From contig DDBW01000004.1 of the NCBI GenBank assembly GCA_002335495.1, forward strand, positions 1-35,570: 35,570 nt of DNA. Reading direction: 5' to 3'. The position numbers and the translations under genes were made by a program. This DNA is from Candidatus Dojkabacteria bacterium UBA2022 (GTDB lineage Bacteria; Patescibacteriota; Dojkabacteria; SC72). Numbering within the stretch: position 1 is the stretch's first letter; each line of letters begins with the position of its first letter. Positions 14,137 through 22,143 of the stretch are shown here, one piece after another. A model generated the notes under the pieces. It made no database searches. It was not told the origin of the DNA and saw only the letters and a program-made list of their open reading frames with translations.

Positions 14137-15456
14137 GAACGTGTCTGCATCTGGATCGACCTCCTCTGCAGTTTCTATGATTACTCTATCTCCAACATTC
14201 TCATAGTCGATAGCAGGTACATAGTAGTGGAAGTTACCAATAATGCCTGAGTCCAAGGTTGCTTCGCCTGATATTATATAGACTGGTTGGAGATATTTCT
14301 GTTCTGCTGGAGACTCATAATAACCGATGGTTACGTTATAGATTGTGAACTTTCTAACCTTTTTAGGGGTATATGGAACCACGTCGTCACCATTTTTTTC
14401 ATTTAAGTATACGAGACTCCCTTTACCCTGTTGCACAATATCTAGAGCCGTTGCAGGAGGGATAAGGGTGTATGTGCCACATGGTTCAGTATCTATTGGC
14501 CAGTATGTAAATTCTGCTCCATATACATATTTATTGGTTGTGTCTGATGAAGGGTCTTGTTTATTTAATGGCCCAATGTAAACGGATATATTTGGTACGT
14601 TAGGATTTTCGAAGGTAACCAAAGTGTCAAAATTGTATATATCAATACGGCCTTTATCAGTGAGGACAGAGTCAGTAGTGGCTTGGAAGAGCTTTCTTTC
14701 CAGCTCAGTTTTCATATTATCAGCCCCTTCAATATCAGATCTTATGGAAATCATAGATGCTTTCCTATAGAAATCTACCCTGACCAGTTCAGCATCTACT
14801 TTGGACCTAGCTTGGCTAAAAGTTCCATTTGCGGCTACATCGATATATACAACTTGGGCAGGCTGTTTGACGTAGTCCTCCAGGAGTAATCCTTTGCTCT
14901 TTAAGTATGAAGATGCGTTAGATATAGCTTCGTTATCTGATGGGAGAACTCCATCGGCTGGCAATGCGCCTTGTTTTGTAAAATCGGTTGTAAGTGAAAA
15001 GTTAAGATTTCGGGCCTGAACGACAAGTGTTTTGTGAGTTATAGAGTTAGTCCACATATACTCAGCGGTACCTCTTCTTTGAATTTCGTCTGGATTAAAT
15101 CCTAGTTTGCCGGCTATAATTTTGGCCTCTCCCTGGGAATTTAAGGACTGACCTGCATTGTTAAACTTGTGCACGTTAATAATTCTTGGAAGAGAGTCTA
15201 CTTTTCCTGTTACGGTTTCAATTTCAAATACCAGATCTGAACCTGCATCTAACGTTAAGGATGGAATACTAAGCTTGTTTTGAAGAAACTCGTCTTTAAA
15301 TTCGGTGCATGCATAGTTGGCCTGAAGATACTCAGATGGCGCGTTATTTGAAGGAAGGCTAAGTATTATCAATGTGGCTATAACAAAAATCGCAATCGCT
15401 CCAAGTACGAGTACTCCTAACCTTCTTGTCCAGTATGCTGCCTGCGTCAATGTCAT
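14125..15456 (-). CDS. Membrane-anchored extracytoplasmic protein, unrecognised
   Basis: 443 residues. One N-terminal membrane segment (about 12-33) after a basic start (TRRLG) predicts a signal anchor with the remaining 400 residues outside. The ectodomain is beta-rich with many Asn, Asp and Thr, few Cys (one near residue 50, one near 330) and no catalytic motif I know. Segments such as RIINVHKFNNAG and VYIISGEATLDSG recall repeated beta domains of the PepSY-like type, but I cannot assign one. The start ATG 15454-15456 has an extended -10 six nt upstream. Function unknown. Confidence 0.75.
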   Translation of the reverse strand: MTLTQAAYWTRRLGVLVLGAIAIFVIATLIILSLPSNNAPSEYLQANYACTEFKDEFLQNKLSIPSLTLDAGSDLVFEIETVTGKVDSLPRIINVHKFNNAGQSLNSQGEAKIIAGKLGFNPDEIQRRGTAEYMWTNSITHKTLVVQARNLNFSLTTDFTKQGALPADGVLPSDNEAISNASSYLKSKGLLLEDYVKQPAQVVYIDVAANGTFSQARSKVDAELVRVDFYRKASMISIRSDIEGADNMKTELERKLFQATTDSVLTDKGRIDIYNFDTLVTFENPNVPNISVYIGPLNKQDPSSDTTNKYVYGAEFTYWPIDTEPCGTYTLIPPATALDIVQQGKGSLVYLNEKNGDDVVPYTPKKVRKFTIYNVTIGYYESPAEQKYLQPVYIISGEATLDSGIIGNFHYYVPAIDYENVGDRVIIETAEEVDPDADTFLGN

Positions 15457-15464
15457 GGTATAAT
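15456..15464 (+). promoter_or_regulatory. Extended -10 (TGGTATAAT) of gltX
   Basis: TG 15456-15457 and TATAAT 15459-15464. It lies 38 nt before gltX ATG 15503, giving a leader of about 30 nt. It overlaps the start codon and -10 of the divergent gene on the other strand. Confidence 0.5.
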
Positions 15465-15471
15465 GATATCA
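15463..15471 (-). promoter_or_regulatory. Extended -10 (TGATATCAT) of the minus-strand envelope gene, leaderless type
   Basis: Read on the minus strand, TGA then TATCAT (15468 down to 15463) is followed by 6 nt and ATG (15456-15454). It shares bases with the gltX -10 on the other strand. Confidence 0.5.
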
Positions 15472-15502
15472 ATTGTAATCTATATCAGCAATATCAATAA
15501 CT

Positions 15503-17062
15503 ATGAGCGATTTCAGATACAGAGCCGCACCAAGTCCTACTGGAAAAGTGCATGTAGGCACAATTCGTGCATATCTTCCTAACTATCTTCTTGCTAAAAA
15601 GTATGGAGGAAAGAATATTCTTCGTATTGAAGATACTGATCAGACCAGACTTGTTCCTAATGGAGTTGAAGCCATGATAGAAGCGTATGAGGAAGTAGGT
15701 ATTACTTTCGATGAGGGCCCACATGTCGGAGGAAAGGTAGGTCCTTATGTTCAGTCTGACAGGCTTGATATATATAAAGAATATGCTCAAAAATTGATTG
15801 ATACTGGCAACGCATACTACTGTTTCTGTTCAAAAGAAAGGCTTGAGGAGTTAAGAGAATCTCAAAGGGCAAATAAACAGAGGCCTATGTATGACGGACA
15901 TTGTAGAGATATTTCAGTAGAAGATGCCAAGGCACGTGTTGCTAACGGTGAACCTCACGTCGTTCGTATGAAGTTCCCAAAAGAAGGTGGGACGGTTTGT
16001 CATGACCTTATATTTGGAAAGGTGAGCGTTAAAAATAGTGACGTTGAGGATCAGATTCTAATGAAAGGGGATGGTTTCCCGACTTACCACCTCGCAGTTG
16101 TGGTTGATGATCATTTAATGGGAATTACTACTGCTATTAGAGGGGTGGACTGGCTACCAAGTTATCCTAAACATGTAAAATTATACGAGATGTTCGGATG
16201 GGAACCTCCAAAGTTTGCTCACTTACCTTTGATTTTAAATCCTGATGGGAGGAAAAAGTTGAGTAAAAGGCATGGGGCTTTCCCTGTAAGTCAGATCTTG
16301 AGAAAAGGGTATCTGAAAGAAGCTATAATGAACTACTCAATTCTTTGCGGATGGTCACCAAAGCCTGAGGATGCTCACCAGGATGAAATTTATACCCCTG
16401 AGGAACTTATCCAGCTTTTTGAATTGGAAAGAGTTCATAAAACGGCTGCAAGGTATGATCAACAGAAGTTTGATTATATTAATGCTAAACATATTAGAAG
16501 GCTTGATCTTGATACTTTGGTTGAGAAGGTAATGCACTGGGCTAAAAAATATGTTCTAGGTACTTTTATAAGTGATGCCTATACTGAACCTGCTGCATGG
16601 GAACCTGAATTAAAATCGCTTGTTGCAAAGTATCTTCCTAAGTGGGAGAGTGATCTTGAGTATTTCAAACGGGCTCTTTCATTAGAGAAAGAGAGAATTA
16701 CGGTGCTTGGAGATATTCCTGCTGCGCTAGATTTCTTCTACGAGGACACCTTAACTTGGACAGATGAAGATTGGAATTTAAAAAATCATAGCAAAAATGA
16801 ATTGGCAGATGCCCTCGAGGTTGTTTTACCAAGATTAGAAGAGATTTTTAAGGATGAAAATTACGACCATGAAGAGTGGGAGAAAGTTGTAAGGGGGTAT
16901 GCGGATGAACTAGGTTGGAAGCATGGGGATCTTTTCCTTGCAATTCGTTCTGCTACAACGGGTAGGCTTCAGAGTCCTCCACTTCTCGATTGTTATGCAA
17001 TAATGGGTTGGAATAAAGTAAAGAGGTTTATTGAGCAATCGATTGTTTGGTTAAGAAAATAA
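15503..17062 (+). CDS. gltX: Glutamyl-tRNA synthetase
   Basis: GluRS charges tRNA-Glu (and in many bacteria tRNA-Gln, later amidated by GatCAB). 519 residues. The class I HIGH motif appears as HVGT (17-20) after AAPSPTGKV; the KMSKS motif is KLSKR (252-256) before HGAFPV. ILRIEDTDQTR marks the Glu-binding region, and YYCFCSKERLEELR the zinc-region remnant. The C-terminal helical anticodon-binding domain is present. No Shine-Dalgarno precedes ATG 15503. The length is slightly above the usual 470-490. No glnS is in the window, so a non-discriminating role is possible but unproven. Confidence 0.96.
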   Translation: MSDFRYRAAPSPTGKVHVGTIRAYLPNYLLAKKYGGKNILRIEDTDQTRLVPNGVEAMIEAYEEVGITFDEGPHVGGKVGPYVQSDRLDIYKEYAQKLIDTGNAYYCFCSKERLEELRESQRANKQRPMYDGHCRDISVEDAKARVANGEPHVVRMKFPKEGGTVCHDLIFGKVSVKNSDVEDQILMKGDGFPTYHLAVVVDDHLMGITTAIRGVDWLPSYPKHVKLYEMFGWEPPKFAHLPLILNPDGRKKLSKRHGAFPVSQILRKGYLKEAIMNYSILCGWSPKPEDAHQDEIYTPEELIQLFELERVHKTAARYDQQKFDYINAKHIRRLDLDTLVEKVMHWAKKYVLGTFISDAYTEPAAWEPELKSLVAKYLPKWESDLEYFKRALSLEKERITVLGDIPAALDFFYEDTLTWTDEDWNLKNHSKNELADALEVVLPRLEEIFKDENYDHEEWEKVVRGYADELGWKHGDLFLAIRSATTGRLQSPPLLDCYAIMGWNKVKRFIEQSIVWLRK

Positions 17063-17070
17063 CTACTACT

Positions 17071-17826
17071 ATGATTGATGAGAGGTTGCTTGTAACTTCC
17101 CCAGATGGTAATCAGATAATGGGAAGATTATATGGAGATGAGAATTCTTCAGGGATCTTATTTATGGTTCATGGTTTTGGCGTCAAGAGTGATTCTAGAG
17201 GGATGTACAATAAGCTTGCAGAGATATTTGGGGATCGTTTTTTAACTGTTCGTTTTCACTTGGGTTCCATTGATAGTTTAAAAAACTCTATTGTAGTCCC
17301 ATCATACTCAAAGCAGGTAGAAACTTTTGAATCGGTTATAGATGCTGTTTTGGAAAAGTATCCAGGCAAGAAATTTTCCATTGTAGCTCATTCTCAAGGT
17401 TGTTATATTGCTTCCCTTTTGCTTACAGCCAAAAACTATAACGTAGATAAGGTTTTTCTAATATCTCCTTCTATTAGAAATGATATCTCTGAGAAGTTGA
17501 AGTCAAGATATAAAGATAAAGATGGGTCATTGATTGATGAGACTAAAACCTCTAAACTTGTTCGTAGCGATGGTTCGGTTACTCTAGTCCCTTCTGATTT
17601 CTGGAAGGAAGCTGATTCGATAGATACTTATGAATTGTTCAGTAAGGTGGAGACTAATTTCGATGCTACATTTATATGGCCAAAAGGGGATATTAATGTA
17701 AAGCCGGATGAGTACAGAAGACTTATAAGTTTGAAACCAAAAAAGTTTGTAGAATTAGAAGGTAATCATGAATTAAGAGAGGATAATTGGGAAGGGTTAA
17801 TTAATCTTTTAAATAATAGTTTATGA
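17071..17826 (+). CDS. Alpha/beta hydrolase
   Basis: About 251 residues with the alpha/beta hydrolase layout: oxyanion loop VHGFG, nucleophile elbow VAHSQG (Ser at about 108; first Gly of GxSxG replaced by Ala), acid in WPKGDIN and catalytic His in GNHEL. The substrate cannot be told; similar small proteins include esterases and acyl-peptide processing enzymes. ATG 17071, 8 nt after the gltX stop, is preferred over an in-frame TTG at 17047. The stop TGA overlaps the next start as ATGA, so it is translationally coupled with the small transporter. Confidence 0.8.
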   Translation: MIDERLLVTSPDGNQIMGRLYGDENSSGILFMVHGFGVKSDSRGMYNKLAEIFGDRFLTVRFHLGSIDSLKNSIVVPSYSKQVETFESVIDAVLEKYPGKKFSIVAHSQGCYIASLLLTAKNYNVDKVFLISPSIRNDISEKLKSRYKDKDGSLIDETKTSKLVRSDGSVTLVPSDFWKEADSIDTYELFSKVETNFDATFIWPKGDINVKPDEYRRLISLKPKKFVELEGNHELREDNWEGLINLLNNSL

Positions 17827-18158
17827 GTTGGTTATATAATATCCTAATAGTCTTTCTTGTTACTGCTACCGCTATAGTGGGAGATATCTTCCTCAAGAAT
17901 GCTACAAATACTGATGGAGGAAAACAGGCTCTAAATTTTGCAATCGGGGTTGGAATTTATGCGCTAGTTGCTTTCGGTTTCTACTATATGTACAAGCTTA
18001 TGGAATTCTCAGTTACAGGTGTTATGTATGCTGTTGTAACTATTCTTCTTTCAGTTGGTATTGGAGCTATTCTTTTCCATGAACAGATTAATGTTTATGA
18101 GTGGATAGGTATTGCCCTTGCATTAGTATCTGTATTCCTTTTATCAAGGTTTGCTTAA
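17823..18158 (+). CDS. EamA/SMR-like small membrane transporter
   Basis: 111 residues forming four predicted membrane helices (about 3-22, 35-57, 62-82, 90-110), the length and shape of a small-multidrug-resistance or half-EamA (DMT superfamily) protein; such proteins dimerise. GAILFHEQINVYEWIGIALALVSVFLL is close to the usual C-terminal pattern of an acidic residue before the final helix (split here as GAILFHEQIN and EWIGIALALVSV). The N-terminal Glu of true SMR drug exporters is not clear, so the substrate is unknown. It overlaps the hydrolase by 4 nt. Confidence 0.8.
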   Translation: MSWLYNILIVFLVTATAIVGDIFLKNATNTDGGKQALNFAIGVGIYALVAFGFYYMYKLMEFSVTGVMYAVVTILLSVGIGAILFHEQINVYEWIGIALALVSVFLLSRFA

Positions 18159-18162
18159 ATAT

Positions 18163-18189
18163 CTGGTAATATTCTGATATAATTACCAG
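18163..18189. repeat. Inverted repeat flanking the tRNA-Gln -10 box
   Basis: CTGGTAAT (18163-18170) and ATTACCAG (18182-18189) are perfect inverted copies around an 11 nt centre, with the promoter -10 inside. There is no T-run after it. It could be an operator or a weak stem ending the upstream operon. Confidence 0.4.
18175..18183 (+). promoter_or_regulatory. Extended -10 (TGATATAAT) of tRNA-Gln
   Basis: TG 18175-18176 and TATAAT 18178-18183. The predicted start at about 18190 is 6 nt before the mature tRNA 5' end. Confidence 0.6.
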
Positions 18190-18195
18190 CGTTAA

Positions 18196-18269
18196 TGCCG
18201 GATCGTCTAATGGTAGGACGACTGCCTCTGGAGCAGTTAATTGGGGTTCGAGTCCCTGTCCGGCAACCA
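18196..18269 (+). tRNA. tRNA-Gln (anticodon CTG), CCA encoded
   Basis: Acceptor TGCCGGA/TCCGGCA with the U1-A72 pair characteristic of bacterial tRNA-Gln, D-arm GTC/GAC, anticodon stem ACTGC/GCAGT with loop CTCTGGA (anticodon CTG, reads CAG), T-loop TTCGAGT, discriminator A (18266) and encoded CCA (18267-18269). The other tRNA in the window does not encode CCA. Confidence 0.93.
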
Positions 18270-18290
18270 AATATTGTTATCCAAGTCTAA

Positions 18291-19151
18291 GTGAGCAAAA
18301 ATACACTTAAAAATATTATAATAACTGGAGTCTCCAGTGGGTTCGGATACTATATTTCTCAAGAATTTCTTTCTAAAGGTTGGAGCGTAATTGGGGTAGT
18401 TAAGAATCAAACTGATTTTAATCTTGATACCATGAAAACCCTTTCTAAATCCTATACCAGTTTTGATCTATATAACGTCGACGTCTCAAGTGACACGGAA
18501 GTATCTACTCTCTTCGAGAATATTACATCTAAATATCCTAAAATTGATGCCCTTGTTAATAATGCGGGTTTCGGATTTTTAGGACCAATCGAAACCTTTA
18601 CATCAGAAGATATTATAGAACAGTATAATGTTAATGTTCTTGGATACCATCGCATGATAAAGGGTGCAGTTCCACTTATGAAGAAGAATGGAGGGGGAAA
18701 GATTATTAACATCGGATCTGTGAATGGTTTAGTATCCTTTCCCTTATATGGAATATATTCATCATCTAAGTTTGCCATTGAAACAATGTCTGAGGTTCTT
18801 GATTTTGAACTCAGACCTTTTAATATCCGTTCTGTAGTTATAGAACCAGGAGTTTTTGCTACAGATTTTTCGAAAAATACCAAGTTTACAAAAGGTTTAA
18901 AAGGCAGTGATTATGAAAGTTGGGCTGATAGTTTCTGGAGCAGGGTGAAAGGAAAGGTTCAATTCAAAAGTTTTCCTTGGTTAACTGATCCTAAGAGAGT
19001 TGCAAAACTTGTTTACAGAGTTGTAACAAAAAGAAGTGTTAGGGTTAGGTATAAAATAGGGTTGGATACATATATATTCCCATTCCTTAGAAAGTTACTT
19101 CCATACGAGGTATGGAGGTTCTGCGTTAATTTAATATACAGATGGAAATAA
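18291..19151 (+). CDS. Short-chain dehydrogenase/reductase (SDR)
   Basis: 286 residues with a Rossmann NAD(P)-binding start TGVSSGFG (12-19), NNAG (90-93), catalytic S143 and YSSSK (Y156, K160), and the PG motif in IEPGVFATDF. This is the classical SDR pattern; the extended C-terminus (about 230-286) with basic residues and hydrophobic stretches suggests a lipid or sterol/ketoacyl-like substrate and loose membrane contact, which is inference. GTG 18291 is 21 nt after the tRNA-Gln CCA end, so it is probably transcribed with the tRNA. The 3' end lies beside the broken HD gene. Confidence 0.88.
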   Translation: MSKNTLKNIIITGVSSGFGYYISQEFLSKGWSVIGVVKNQTDFNLDTMKTLSKSYTSFDLYNVDVSSDTEVSTLFENITSKYPKIDALVNNAGFGFLGPIETFTSEDIIEQYNVNVLGYHRMIKGAVPLMKKNGGGKIINIGSVNGLVSFPLYGIYSSSKFAIETMSEVLDFELRPFNIRSVVIEPGVFATDFSKNTKFTKGLKGSDYESWADSFWSRVKGKVQFKSFPWLTDPKRVAKLVYRVVTKRSVRVRYKIGLDTYIFPFLRKLLPYEVWRFCVNLIYRWK

Positions 19152-19153
19152 AT

Positions 19154-19720
19154 ATGGATATATACCAGAAAGTGGTTGAATATGTTGATCAGTCGTTTGG
19201 AAAAAAGAGTGAGCATTTTGAAAGAACCGTATATTGGTTGCTTCAATTAAAGCCAGACGCTGATGTATATTTTCAGATAGCAGCATATGCTCATGATATT
19301 CAAAGGGCGTTTGTGTTTAAAGAAACTCTTGAAATGGTTGAAAAAAGTGATTCTGGATTTAAAGATCCCGAATTTTTAAAATCTCATCAAGAGGATGGGG
19401 CCGAGCGAATGTATGATTTTCTAGTAAAAAATGGCTGTGATGAATCTAACGCTAAACGAGTTTATCACCTAATCTCCAAGCATGAATAAGGGGGAGACGA
19501 GAATCAGAATATTCTCAAAGATGCGGATTCAATAAGTTATTTTGAGTGTAATGCAGATCACTTTGTAACAAAGTATGCGCCTGTATTAGGGGTAAAAAAG
19601 ATAAAGGATAAATTTGATTGGATGTATGAAAGAATCTCATCAGAGAAAGCAAAAGAGATCACTAGACCTATGTATTTAAAATATCTTGCAAAGCTAAATG
19701 AGGAGTACAATGGAGAGTAA
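19154..19720 (+). pseudogene. HD-domain hydrolase interrupted by an in-frame TAA
   Basis: The reading frame starts at ATG 19154 (ATG 19142 is possible), runs 111 codons to TAA 19487-19489, then stays open in the same frame for 76 more codons to TAA 19718-19720. HD-type metal ligands are visible before the stop (SEHFERT and AYAHDIQ) while the last expected Asp (ILKDADS, 19514-19531) lies after it, so the short product would miss a ligand. Sequence across the stop (SKHE, stop, GGDENQNILKDAD) reads as one continuous domain. A single substitution (for example TTA to TAA) or a read error explains it. The 3' end overlaps the NUDIX gene. Confidence 0.75.
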
Positions 19721-20216
19721 ACCCGCGCTAACAGACTACTGGGAATGGAAAGGGAAGAAGTATCGTTTTGATATCTATCCAGCAGACTCTTTCGAAGGCT
19801 TAGAAAATGTTACTCAAGTATATGCTCTCGTTCTCAACGACTCTAAAACCCATGCTCTAGTGGTTACACGAAATAATGGAATGAAATTGTTACCTGGTGG
19901 AACAGTTGAGAAAGGAGAAACACTTTTAGATACTCTTGTTAGAGAGGTTAAAGAAGAAACTAATAGAGATATAAAAATTGAGACTGCTAGGCCACTCTTC
20001 TACCAAAAAGCATATTATATGGACGAGAAAGGTGAATGGGTGTTTGCAAGTATTCAAGTTAGATACTCGATCGAAGTTGATAAGGATAATGAATTCGTTG
20101 AAGATCCTGATCTTGGTGACGTTATTGCGGCTGATTGGGTTCCCATTTCTACTCTCGAAGATTATCTTGATTGGGGAGATACAATTTCATTCATTAAGAT
20201 GCTCTTAGCTAAATAA
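19710..20216 (+). CDS. NUDIX hydrolase
   Basis: 168 residues with a NUDIX box at about 64-86 (GGTVEKGET, then REVKEETNRD): the G-x5-E-x7-REVxEE core that binds Mg2+ for pyrophosphate hydrolysis is intact, but the Gly expected after EE-x is Asn. Members clean up oxidised nucleotides, dinucleotides or mRNA caps; the substrate here is unknown. ATG 19710 has GAGGAG 5 nt upstream, one of the few clear Shine-Dalgarno sites in the window, lying inside the end of the HD gene frame (11 nt overlap). ATG 19698 is less likely. The overlap implies the HD gene and NUDIX were once coupled. Confidence 0.88.
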   Translation: MESKPALTDYWEWKGKKYRFDIYPADSFEGLENVTQVYALVLNDSKTHALVVTRNNGMKLLPGGTVEKGETLLDTLVREVKEETNRDIKIETARPLFYQKAYYMDEKGEWVFASIQVRYSIEVDKDNEFVEDPDLGDVIAADWVPISTLEDYLDWGDTISFIKMLLAK

Positions 20217-20225
20217 TGAAAATAC

Positions 20226-20234
20226 TGGTATAAT
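20226..20234 (+). promoter_or_regulatory. Extended -10 (TGGTATAAT) of typA, leaderless type
   Basis: TG 20226-20227 and TATAAT 20229-20234, then 7 nt to ATG 20242. The message is expected to start at the ATG; no Shine-Dalgarno is present. Confidence 0.6.
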
Positions 20235-20241
20235 TACCCTC

Positions 20242-22143
20242 ATGTCTTCAATAATTCCGCAAGAAAAAATTAGAAACATCGCTATTATTGCGCACGTAGA
20301 CCATGGAAAGACTACCTTGGTTGACGCAATAATGAAACAGAGTCATCTGTTTCGCGATAATCAGGACGAAATGAATCAGGAACAGATCCTGGACTCAAAC
20401 GCATTAGAAAGAGAGAAGGGTATTACTATCCTTGCTAAGAACATATCCGTTAGGTATAAAGACCATAAAATCAACGTTATTGATACTCCAGGACACGCTG
20501 ATTTCGGAGGTGAAGTAGAAAGAACCCTTAGTATGGCAGACGGTTGTCTTCTTCTCGTTGACGCTCAGGAAGGAGTTATGCCTCAAACCAAAGTAGTACT
20601 TAAGAGAGCTTTGGAATTAGGATTAAAGCCGATGGTATTGGTAAACAAGATAGATAAGAAGCTCGCTGATATTAAAAATACAATTAATGAAGTTCATAAC
20701 CTATTCTTAGACCTTGCAACTCGTGATGATCAGTTAGATTTTCCATTGTTTTATGGAATCTCTAGAGAAGGAAAGGTATTCAATGAGCTTCCAGATGTTG
20801 ATTACACCATCCCAGGAGCTACAACTGGAGACGTTACTCCTGTATTGGATACTATTATTGAATATGTTCCTGCTCCAAAGGGAGATTTGAACGCTCCTTT
20901 TCAGATGCAGATAAGTGCTTTGGACTTTGATGCTCATACGGGTCGTTATCTCATGGGAAGAATCAATAGAGGTGCTGTTAAGCTTAACGATCCTGTTGTT
21001 CTTGTTGAGAGTGATGAACCAGATGCTAAGCAGATTCAGGGAAGAGTCAAAAAGTTGTTTATTAAAGAGGGAATGAAATATGAAGAGGTAAATGAAGCAG
21101 GAGTTGGTGACATTGTGGCTATACTTGGAATCGATTCAACAGCGATTGGAGGTACTATTTGTGCCTTGAACAATGTTGAAGCTCTTCCAAGTTTGAAAAT
21201 TTCTCCTCCTTCCGTTTCTATCAAATTTGAAGCTAATACTTCTCCTTTGGTTGGGCAGGAAGGTAAATTTGTAACTGCCTCACTTCTTCAAAAGAGACTT
21301 CAGAACGAAGCTGAGGTTAACACCAGTCTTGAAATTAGAGATGCAGGAGGAAGCGCCTATATCGTATCAGGCAGAGGTGAACTACAACTTTCTATACTAA
21401 TTGAAACCCTGCGAAGAGAAGGATTCGAGTTTCAGGTTCGAAAACCAGAGGTAATCATTAGAGAAATTGATGGTGTTCTTATGGAACCTATGGACTCTCT
21501 ATACATTGAAGTGCCTGATCAATACATTAGCGCTGTAACTCAGGAAGTTAGTGGAAGAAAGGGTGAATTAGTTGATATGAGAAGCATAAATGGTATTACA
21601 AAGTTTGAGTATAAGTGTTTAACTAGGAACATTTTTGGTCTTAGGAACTTCCTTATAACTGAAACTAAGGGAAATGTTGTTTTCAGTAGTGTATTTGCCG
21701 AGTATGTAAAAAAACAGGAAGCTGCAAATATCTATAGAAAAGGTGTAATTGTATCGTCTGATACTGGAGATGTTAGAGCCTACGCTTTAAATATGATCCA
21801 GGATAGAGGTCAGTTATTTGTAAAACCTAGTGATAAGGTGTATGAGGGTATGATTATAGGTATTAACAAATATGATGATGATCTTGAGGTTAACCCATGT
21901 AAAGAGAGACATAAGACAAGCGTTCGAATGAATCAGGCTGAAGTAACTCAAATCAGTTTGAATCAGCCTTTCCCATTAACTCTCGAATTTGCTCTCTCAT
22001 TTTTGAAGGAAGACGAAATTCTTGAGGTTACACCAATGAATCTTAGATTGAGAAAACAATATCTCTCTAAGGTTGAAAGAGAGTGGGCAAAGAGAAAGAA
22101 TCTTAGCAGCTTTGCTAAGCAACAGATGGGAATCAAGAACTAA
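20242..22143 (+). CDS. typA: TypA/BipA ribosome-associated GTPase
   Basis: TypA is an EF-G-like GTPase that binds 70S ribosomes and helps large-subunit assembly and stress adaptation. 633 residues, close to the family's usual 605-615. G-motifs: AHVDHGKTT (G1, about 17-25), switch I EREKGITI (G2), DTPGHADFGGEVER (G3, the GGEVER is typical of TypA), VNKIDKK (G4). Domain II and the EF-G-like III/V follow, then the TypA-specific C-terminal domain. The stop TAA interlocks with the convergent glycosyltransferase stop (CTAA, 22140-22143). Confidence 0.97.
   Translation: MSSIIPQEKIRNIAIIAHVDHGKTTLVDAIMKQSHLFRDNQDEMNQEQILDSNALEREKGITILAKNISVRYKDHKINVIDTPGHADFGGEVERTLSMADGCLLLVDAQEGVMPQTKVVLKRALELGLKPMVLVNKIDKKLADIKNTINEVHNLFLDLATRDDQLDFPLFYGISREGKVFNELPDVDYTIPGATTGDVTPVLDTIIEYVPAPKGDLNAPFQMQISALDFDAHTGRYLMGRINRGAVKLNDPVVLVESDEPDAKQIQGRVKKLFIKEGMKYEEVNEAGVGDIVAILGIDSTAIGGTICALNNVEALPSLKISPPSVSIKFEANTSPLVGQEGKFVTASLLQKRLQNEAEVNTSLEIRDAGGSAYIVSGRGELQLSILIETLRREGFEFQVRKPEVIIREIDGVLMEPMDSLYIEVPDQYISAVTQEVSGRKGELVDMRSINGITKFEYKCLTRNIFGLRNFLITETKGNVVFSSVFAEYVKKQEAANIYRKGVIVSSDTGDVRAYALNMIQDRGQLFVKPSDKVYEGMIIGINKYDDDLEVNPCKERHKTSVRMNQAEVTQISLNQPFPLTLEFALSFLKEDEILEVTPMNLRLRKQYLSKVEREWAKRKNLSSFAKQQMGIKN

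Noticed and set aside
17047..17070. TTG start of the alpha/beta hydrolase inside gltX
   Set aside because: ATG 17071 gives the conserved start without the overlap.
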